A stretch of 64,000 nucleotides of DNA from the NCBI RefSeq assembly GCF_052156635.1, contig NZ_JBQKUO010000001.1, positions 434,001 through 498,000 of the forward strand. The letters run 5' to 3'. Shown here piece by piece: positions 58,947 through 64,000 of the stretch (its first letter is position 1; each line of letters opens with the position of its first letter). Below the pieces are notes generated by a model, which saw nothing but the letters and a program-made list of their open reading frames with translations, had not been told where the DNA came from and ran no database searches. This DNA is from Nitrospina sp052156635 (GTDB lineage Bacteria > Nitrospinota > Nitrospinia > Nitrospinales > Nitrospinaceae). Made by a program: the position numbers and the translations under genes.

Positions 58947-60201
58947 GAGGTTCCATCAATGCCCGGTACAATGAATCTACACCCGGATTGCGATGTTCGG
59001 TAGCGGTGGTCATAAACAGGTTGCCTTCCGGAACGCGCGAACGTAACAGGCTTTGCGCGCGTCGGGCTCCGGGCAGTTCGCTTTTATTCAGCACCACCAG
59101 GACATCAGGCCGATTGAGCATTTCTTCCTTCATCAACTGGTAGGGTCCCCCGAGATCCGGCGTGGTCACCAGAACCGACTTTTCCACCAGGTCCACGATC
59201 CCCGCATCCGGCTGACCGATGCCGTAGGTTTCGACAAACACATGGTAATCTGCGGCCTGAAGGACCCGGATCATGTCCGCCAATGGCCGGGCCAGCCCCT
59301 CGCCGTATCCCCGGGACGCGACACTGCGGATAAAAATACGGTCGGTGTCCACCCAGTTTTTATCGGTGGCGTACATGTACGCAATGCGGTCGGCCAAAAG
59401 GGCGCCCCCCGAACTTTGCGAGGAGGGATCGATGGCAATCACCGCCACCTTGGATTCGTTATTGTCCCTGTCCTGGAACCAGCGCAGGAGCAATTCATCA
59501 AGCAACGTGCTTTTTCCGGACCCGCCCCGGCCTGCAATACCGATAACCTGGCCTTGGAATGAAGCTCCATTCAATGAATCCAGGCAATCCCCGAAATAGC
59601 GAATGCGTTCCTGCCAGTCGGAAAACTCCCCATCTGTCGCCAGGACGTCTTCACTTCCGGAATGCATGGCCGAATCCATCAGGGTCTGCAGCCACGCTTT
59701 TTCTTCCGCCATATTCAACAGTTGAGCAATGGCGGTAACCTCTCCTCCCCGTGCACGTTCTGAAAGATCATCCAGCCGTTCCGGGACGGTGGAAAATCCG
59801 TAATGAGTGCGGATGAATTCCGCGCTTTTGGCACCTTCACCTGTTCGAAAAATCTTGTCTATTCCTTTTTCCTTCTCCAGCAGTTCAATATCGCGATCGA
59901 GAAATGTGGAGCCGCCGCCGCCGATCAGATGAATGTGAGAATGCCCCATCGTCTCAAGTCGGTCGCGCACCGCACGGAAAAAGGGGATGTGCCCGCCGTT
60001 GTAGGAACTGATTCCCGCAAACTGCACACCCTCCTGCACAATCGCCTGGACGAACTTGTCCACCGTGAGATCATAGCCACCAAGAATGACTTCAATACCC
60101 GCCTGCTTCAGGGCATCGGCAACAATCAACAGGGGGGCGTCGTGGCCGTCGTTGCTTTTGACCCCAAGGAATCCACGGATCTTGTTACGGGACAGTGGCA
60201 T
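58936..60201 (-). CDS. B12-binding domain fused to a MeaB/MeaI-type GTPase
   Basis: A 421-residue protein corresponding to the N-terminal half of IcmF. A cobalamin-binding Rossmann domain (about 1-125) has the lower-axial His20 in NDGHDA, then ISSYNGGH and LIGGGGSTF. A G3E-type GTPase follows with P-loop GRGGSGKST, AIDPSSQSSGGALL, ETYGIGQPD and VVLNKSEL. The GTPase protects and loads cobalamin. The ATG at 60201 (MPLSRNK) has AGGA upstream; a longer frame to 60240 is disregarded. Downstream overlap with the mutase gene suggests fixed stoichiometry. Confidence 0.88.
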   Translation of the reverse strand: MPLSRNKIRGFLGVKSNDGHDAPLLIVADALKQAGIEVILGGYDLTVDKFVQAIVQEGVQFAGISSYNGGHIPFFRAVRDRLETMGHSHIHLIGGGGSTFLDRDIELLEKEKGIDKIFRTGEGAKSAEFIRTHYGFSTVPERLDDLSERARGGEVTAIAQLLNMAEEKAWLQTLMDSAMHSGSEDVLATDGEFSDWQERIRYFGDCLDSLNGASFQGQVIGIAGRGGSGKSTLLDELLLRWFQDRDNNESKVAVIAIDPSSQSSGGALLADRIAYMYATDKNWVDTDRIFIRSVASRGYGEGLARPLADMIRVLQAADYHVFVETYGIGQPDAGIVDLVEKSVLVTTPDLGGPYQLMKEEMLNRPDVLVVLNKSELPGARRAQSLLRSRVPEGNLFMTTATEHRNPGVDSLYRALMEPHER

Positions 60202-60236
60202 GCGTGTTGATCCTGCTGAATGCAAAGTAAAAGGAA

Positions 60237-61448
60237 TCACCGTTTCTCCAAGGGCACGTACGTTCGCATCTCATCAACACCGGGGCCGGTGTATTCCTGC
60301 GTGGGACGAAACAACGGTCCCTTCGCCCGACGTTGGCGGAGAATATTGGCGAGCCATCCAAAGTGGCGACTGGCCTGGAAAATCGGTGTGTTCAGTTCCC
60401 GCGGAATGCCCAGGAGTTTGAGCAGAAGGCAGATAGGCAGGTCTGCATTGGGAGCGCGGTCTTTTTCCTTCAGCATGATGCGGCTGATGATGTCGTAGAT
60501 TTCAAAAAGGTGGTTCATCCCCTTTTTTTGCGCCAGGGGACGGCCGATCCGTTCCGCAATGGTGACCCGCGATTCTTTCTTGTGCTTGTAGTGCGGCAGG
60601 CGGTGCCCAAAACCAAATACCAATTCCCCACTCTTCAGTTTGTTCGCAATGTAGGGCGCCGCGCGATCCGGTGTGCCGATCTCCTCAAACATCATTGCCG
60701 CCAACTCATTTGCTCCACCATGCCGTACGCCTTTGAGCGGCGCACCCGCGGCAATGAGCGGGGTGTAGGGATCCGTCATTGAAGACTCGACCACGAGCGC
60801 AGTAAACGTCGAGCAGTTGATCGTATGATCCAGATACAGGATCAGGATGGTGTTGAGCGCATCCACCAGTTCCGGCTCTTCACGGATACCCAGCATACGC
60901 AGGATGTTTCCGGCAAATGACATATGCGGGTCCGGCGCGATCGGATCCAGACCGTTTCGGATTTGCCAGCCCGCCGTCATGAGCATGGGGATCTTCGCCC
61001 CCAGCCGGACGCCTGCGTTCAATAGCAGGCGGGCCAGCTCTTCATCCATTTTCGGAGTCTGCCACAAGGAGTTGGCATAATCGGCATCCCACATGCGTGC
61101 AAAAGACAGGGCGGTCATGAGCATGTCCATCATGTTCACGTTTTCCGGATACGATCTGAGATGCTCGATAATCTTTTCGTTCAGGTGCCCACAACCGTTC
61201 AATTCATACTCAAACGCATCCAACTCGTCCCGGTTGGGCAGGGCTCCATAAAGAATCAGGTACACCGTCTCCTCAAAAGAACCCCGGATGAGATCGTAAA
61301 TGCTATACCCCCGGTAAAGGAGAACGGGATTGCCGTCTTTGTCAACCGTGGTCAGGGAAATGTCGGAGGCGCAGACCGGAACTCCGTCCAATCCGTTGTC
61401 TACTGTATTCAGCACTTCGGTATTAGGGCTCATAATTAAGGATTCCAT
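60237..61448 (-). CDS. prpC: 2-methylcitrate synthase / citrate synthase family
   Basis: A 403-residue citrate-synthase-fold enzyme. The active His is in YLDHTINCSTFTA and the second in FGFGHRLPHYK; Asp is in PNADLPICLL; GVRHGGANE replaces the common G-P-L-H-G-G-A-N-E. The placement between prpB and the mutase genes suggests condensation of propionyl-CoA with oxaloacetate. A plain citrate synthase cannot be excluded. The ATG at 61448 overlaps prpB by 26 bases; an ATG at 61433 is possible. Confidence 0.85.
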   Translation of the reverse strand: MESLIMSPNTEVLNTVDNGLDGVPVCASDISLTTVDKDGNPVLLYRGYSIYDLIRGSFEETVYLILYGALPNRDELDAFEYELNGCGHLNEKIIEHLRSYPENVNMMDMLMTALSFARMWDADYANSLWQTPKMDEELARLLLNAGVRLGAKIPMLMTAGWQIRNGLDPIAPDPHMSFAGNILRMLGIREEPELVDALNTILILYLDHTINCSTFTALVVESSMTDPYTPLIAAGAPLKGVRHGGANELAAMMFEEIGTPDRAAPYIANKLKSGELVFGFGHRLPHYKHKKESRVTIAERIGRPLAQKKGMNHLFEIYDIISRIMLKEKDRAPNADLPICLLLKLLGIPRELNTPIFQASRHFGWLANILRQRRAKGPLFRPTQEYTGPGVDEMRTYVPLEKR

Positions 61449-62271
61449 TGATTTCTTTCCGGTTCATCATTTCGGACAGCCTGTTTTTCTGGCTGCCCTC
61501 TTTGGATAACGTCGAGAAAAACCCTTTAGTGCATCCGGCATGAAAACGGAACAGGGATACGGGAAAAATGACGAAATCGTATCCCATTCTGGCGAACTCG
61601 CGGGCGCCCATGAGCGGTGTCTGGCCGAACTCGGTCATATTTGCCAGAAGCGGTCCCGCCAATTCCTTTCGAACGCGGACAAACTCATCTCCATCTTTCA
61701 GCGCTTCGGGGAAGATCACATCCGCTCCGGCCTCGCGGTATCGGTTGCCGCGTTCGATGCATTCGTCAAGTTGACAAGCGATGTCCACATTGGCTGCGCC
61801 ACGGGCATCGGTACGGGCCACAATGAGAAAATCGGGGGCCAGTCCATTTCGCACCGCCACCGCCTGTTTCAATCTGGATACCATCTCATTGATTGGCACA
61901 ACTTCTTTCCCCTGAAGGTGACCACACCGTTTGGGAAACACCTGGTCTTCGATCTGGATTCCGGCGAACCCGGTTTCGATGTAACGGCGGACCGTCACTT
62001 CGACATCAGCAAACCCCGTGTCTGCATCGCACAATACAGGGAGGTCCACCGCCTGCACGATCCATCGACCCAGCCAGACGAACTCATCAAGCCCGAGAGT
62101 CCCATCGTCCGGCACCCCCAGGCTGTTCGAAAGGGCTGCACCGGACAGGTACAACCCGGAAAACTTCATGGCCTCCGCCTGCTTGGCGGTGAAGGCGTTG
62201 TAAACGCCGGGCAGGACCAGCGGTTTTTTGGAACCGGCCAGCAGGTTTCGAAACGAAGCGCGGGGTTTCAT
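61423..62271 (-). CDS. prpB: Methylisocitrate lyase (isocitrate lyase/PEP mutase family)
   Basis: A 282-residue lyase that cleaves 2-methylisocitrate to pyruvate and succinate. The catalytic Cys116 is in PKRCGHLQGK, the signature of methylisocitrate lyases; CDADTGFADV and IVARTDARG are metal and substrate regions. It overlaps prpD by 4 bases and prpC by 26, so the three are tightly coupled. Length is standard. Confidence 0.92.
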   Translation of the reverse strand: MKPRASFRNLLAGSKKPLVLPGVYNAFTAKQAEAMKFSGLYLSGAALSNSLGVPDDGTLGLDEFVWLGRWIVQAVDLPVLCDADTGFADVEVTVRRYIETGFAGIQIEDQVFPKRCGHLQGKEVVPINEMVSRLKQAVAVRNGLAPDFLIVARTDARGAANVDIACQLDECIERGNRYREAGADVIFPEALKDGDEFVRVRKELAGPLLANMTEFGQTPLMGAREFARMGYDFVIFPVSLFRFHAGCTKGFFSTLSKEGSQKNRLSEMMNRKEINGILNYEP

Positions 62272-63644
62272 GGCAACACCATGGCTTGCATCAATGGTTC
62301 CAGGTTATCCAGCTCGTCCATGCGCCACACCATCTCCACCACACGGTCCTGCTGATGGGCACTCAGCCACGGCCCGGCCGCTTCGCGAAACTTTTTCTCA
62401 AGTTCCTTCGGTTTGAGCGGATTGTTGGGATGCCCTTTCGGGTCGAGCACCTCCTGCTCGAACACCTTGCCGTCTTTCATCGTGACCGTGACTTTGTTGG
62501 GGAACGACTTCCCATACATATCCGTGAAATGTTTGTTTTCGGAAACCGTCACCTTTTGGACCAGCGATTGAAGAGCCGCGTCCTCCAGGTGCGCGGGATT
62601 GAATTGCTCCAGGGTGACATCCCCATCCATGAGCGCCACCGCCACGATGTAGGGCAGGCTGTGGTCGGCGGTCTCCTTTGTTCCGGGCGTCCACTTCTCC
62701 GGTTCCTTGCCTATGATTTCATACGAATGAAAACTGGTCTCCACGTGAATGCGCTCGATGCCGGCCACGCTGTCCGCACCGATGTTCTCACGCAATTCCA
62801 ACGCCGCCCAGATGGCGCTTTGCGAATGGTACTCGGCGGGAAAAAATTTGATGTACGTGTCCACGATCTTGAACTCTTCCCGGTCCTCCCCGCCAAAACA
62901 CGGTGCCAGGTCGAATTCCCCCTGCGTGATCTGGTTGATGAATCCGTGCTTGCCGGTGAATATATCGCTGGGTCCGGTGAGTCCATGCTTCGCGTACAGT
63001 GCCGCACGCACCCCGTTCTGGGACGCCTGCGCGAATGCCGCAGCTTTCCATTGCGAGATGGTGCCGATACGCGTCTGCCTCAAATAATTCCCCGTGGTGA
63101 TAGCGATGGCGATGGCGTCGCGGGTCTGTTCCACTGTCAAACCAATCAGTTTCGCTGCGGCAGCGGTGGAAGAAATGGACCCGTAGGTAACGTGATCCCA
63201 GCCCTTGCGCCGAAGCGCCGCCGCATCGCACAACCGACAGTGCAATTCGTAGGTGAGGATGGTGGCCAAAAGGAGGTCCTGCCCGCTTCGTCCTTCCGCT
63301 TCGGTTACGGCCAGCACCGCGCCCAGGTTGTCGCTGGGGTGAGCGGGTTCGCGGTTGAGGTAGGTGTCGTTCCAGTCGAGGGCGCGGATCAATGTCGCCA
63401 AATGAAGGGCGGCGTAATCCATCGGGGCTTTGTGAGCGGTGCCCAGCACCGTCGCTCCGGGAATGGCTGTGGCCGAGGTGGCGAAGCGGCGCATGCCCAC
63501 GGCCGGAGGCGCATCGTACGCCGCCCACGCAGTGGCCAGGCTGTCCAGCCAGCGCTCCTTGGCACAGGAGAGAGCGTGCTCCGACAGGCGGTCGTAGGTC
63601 AGCCCGGTGACGTACCGGGTGATTTGTTCTTCATACCGGTCCAT
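62268..63644 (-). CDS. prpD: 2-methylcitrate dehydratase (MmgE/PrpD)
   Basis: A 458-residue MmgE/PrpD-family dehydratase. LDWNDTYLNREPAHPSDNLGAVLA is the family signature, as is W-K-A-A-A-F-A-Q-A-S-Q-N-G, and the late HSLPYIVAVALMDG. It dehydrates 2-methylcitrate. First of the minus-strand prpDBC-B12GTPase-mutase set. The ATG at 63644 has GGAGG 9 bases upstream; the frame opens to a TTG at 63650. I found no good promoter upstream. Confidence 0.93.
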   Translation of the reverse strand: MDRYEEQITRYVTGLTYDRLSEHALSCAKERWLDSLATAWAAYDAPPAVGMRRFATSATAIPGATVLGTAHKAPMDYAALHLATLIRALDWNDTYLNREPAHPSDNLGAVLAVTEAEGRSGQDLLLATILTYELHCRLCDAAALRRKGWDHVTYGSISSTAAAAKLIGLTVEQTRDAIAIAITTGNYLRQTRIGTISQWKAAAFAQASQNGVRAALYAKHGLTGPSDIFTGKHGFINQITQGEFDLAPCFGGEDREEFKIVDTYIKFFPAEYHSQSAIWAALELRENIGADSVAGIERIHVETSFHSYEIIGKEPEKWTPGTKETADHSLPYIVAVALMDGDVTLEQFNPAHLEDAALQSLVQKVTVSENKHFTDMYGKSFPNKVTVTMKDGKVFEQEVLDPKGHPNNPLKPKELEKKFREAAGPWLSAHQQDRVVEMVWRMDELDNLEPLMQAMVLP

Positions 63645-63796
63645 ACGCAAAGCCTCCTGCCTACACTGTTCAATATAGGCCCTGCGTTTTGGCTCCGCAC
63701 GTCAAACTTCATTTCATAACTTGCGTTTTTTCAGGAAAATTTTAGGGATGCTCAAAGGGAATGACAGGTGAAAAATGTTGGGAACGAACCGGAAAC

Positions 63797-64000
63797 TCAT
63801 TTCCGAAGCTTGACCCACGGCATGCTTTTAAGTTTCTCAATCGTCTTGGATCCGATACCGGGAATCGATTCGATGGCGGTGTGCTTTCCGTCCGTCGCAC
63901 CTCCATCGGCGGCGGATTTGGATTCCCACCACAGATACCCGTCCGCGGCGCGCGACGCGACGATCAGCTTGGCTTTGGCCATGCCGATGTCGGTGTTGGC
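63797..64000 (-). CDS. Helix-hairpin-helix protein, C-terminal part (runs off the window)
   Basis: The last 67 codons of a gene whose start lies outside the window: the frame is open to 64000. It ends with a helix-hairpin-helix motif, SIPGIGSKTIEKLKSMPWVKLRK, which usually binds DNA backbone. Before it is a Gly/Ala/Asp-rich linker. A start at 63982 (MAKAK) would also be possible but there is no ribosome binding site. The remaining domains decide its role (ComEA-like, pol-associated or other). Confidence 0.5.
   Translation of the reverse strand, partial: ANTDIGMAKAKLIVASRAADGYLWWESKSAADGGATDGKHTAIESIPGIGSKTIEKLKSMPWVKLRK

Overview
The window reads as an ordinary chromosomal segment of a Gram-negative, GC-rich bacterium with a strong periplasmic redox side. 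Evidence for a Gram-negative envelope is an LptG-type permease, several lipobox proteins and Tat or Sec signal peptides. The mix of long multiheme c-type cytochromes, a thioredoxin-fold protein beside a CcdA-type domain, SUMF1/FGE-like, NHL and DUF1566 proteins, SspB and DUF1015 would fit a Nitrospinota or Desulfobacterota-like lineage. That assignment is an inference from gene content, not a measured result. No transposase, integrase, phage gene or CRISPR array is visible.

Layout. 1-5.5 kb: the start of a Rieske ferredoxin at the edge, a DUF1566 protein, a PhoBR-type two-component pair behind a methyltransferase and a deiodinase-like redoxin, and a DUF2059 protein. 5.5-6 kb: tRNA-Asp and tRNA-Val with their own promoter and terminator. 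6-13.5 kb: a GAF-GAF protein overlapping mreB, then small Fe-S and metal proteins (zinc-ribbon, 2Fe-2S and 4Fe-4S ferredoxins, JAMM peptidase, NifU-like scaffold), a TlpA-like thioredoxin and a SUMF1-CcdA fusion. 13.5-13.9 kb: a small independent transcription unit with an extreme Shine-Dalgarno sequence. 13.9-17.2 kb: a hybrid histidine kinase and a GNAT protein. 17.2-21.3 kb (minus): dapF-dapA-dapB followed by a sulfite-oxidase-fold molybdoenzyme and a SUMF1-like lipoprotein. 21.5-29.5 kb: a small lipoprotein, a B12-binding radical SAM protein, a 12-repeat NHL protein behind a long leader, an NTF2-like secreted protein, glgX and a stand-alone HPt protein. 29.6-35.8 kb: four c-type cytochromes in one tight operon (12, 10, 2 and 1 predicted hemes). 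35.9-43.7 kb: DUF1015, engB, a thioredoxin-like ferredoxin, an AmgK-like kinase, lptG, ppx/gppA and ilvB. 43.7-46.4 kb: a degenerate metallo-beta-lactamase, sspB, tRNA-His, tRNA-Arg, a His-rich periplasmic protein and tRNA-Pro.

46.4-63.6 kb is a block of acyl-CoA metabolism in three units: (minus) thiolase-like, DUF35-like, 3-hydroxyacyl-CoA dehydrogenase, acyl-CoA dehydrogenase, nitrilase-like; (plus) a 1284-residue indolepyruvate-type ferredoxin oxidoreductase and a classical thiolase; (minus) prpD-prpB-prpC with an isobutyryl-CoA-mutase-like pair split into a B12/GTPase subunit and a mutase subunit. Read together they suggest oxidation of 2-oxo acids such as 2-oxoisovalerate to acyl-CoA, carbon-skeleton rearrangement of isobutyryl-CoA to butyryl-CoA, beta-oxidation to acetyl-CoA, and the methylcitrate cycle for propionyl-CoA. 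A crotonase is the missing step within the window.

The observations most worth following are the split IcmF-type mutase in this pathway block, the thiolase-like protein whose nucleophilic Cys position lies in a G9 tract, the 13-codon ORF behind a 15-nt Shine-Dalgarno sequence, the SUMF1-CcdA fusion, and the four-cytochrome operon. Coordinates and reading frames were worked out by eye; no database search was run.
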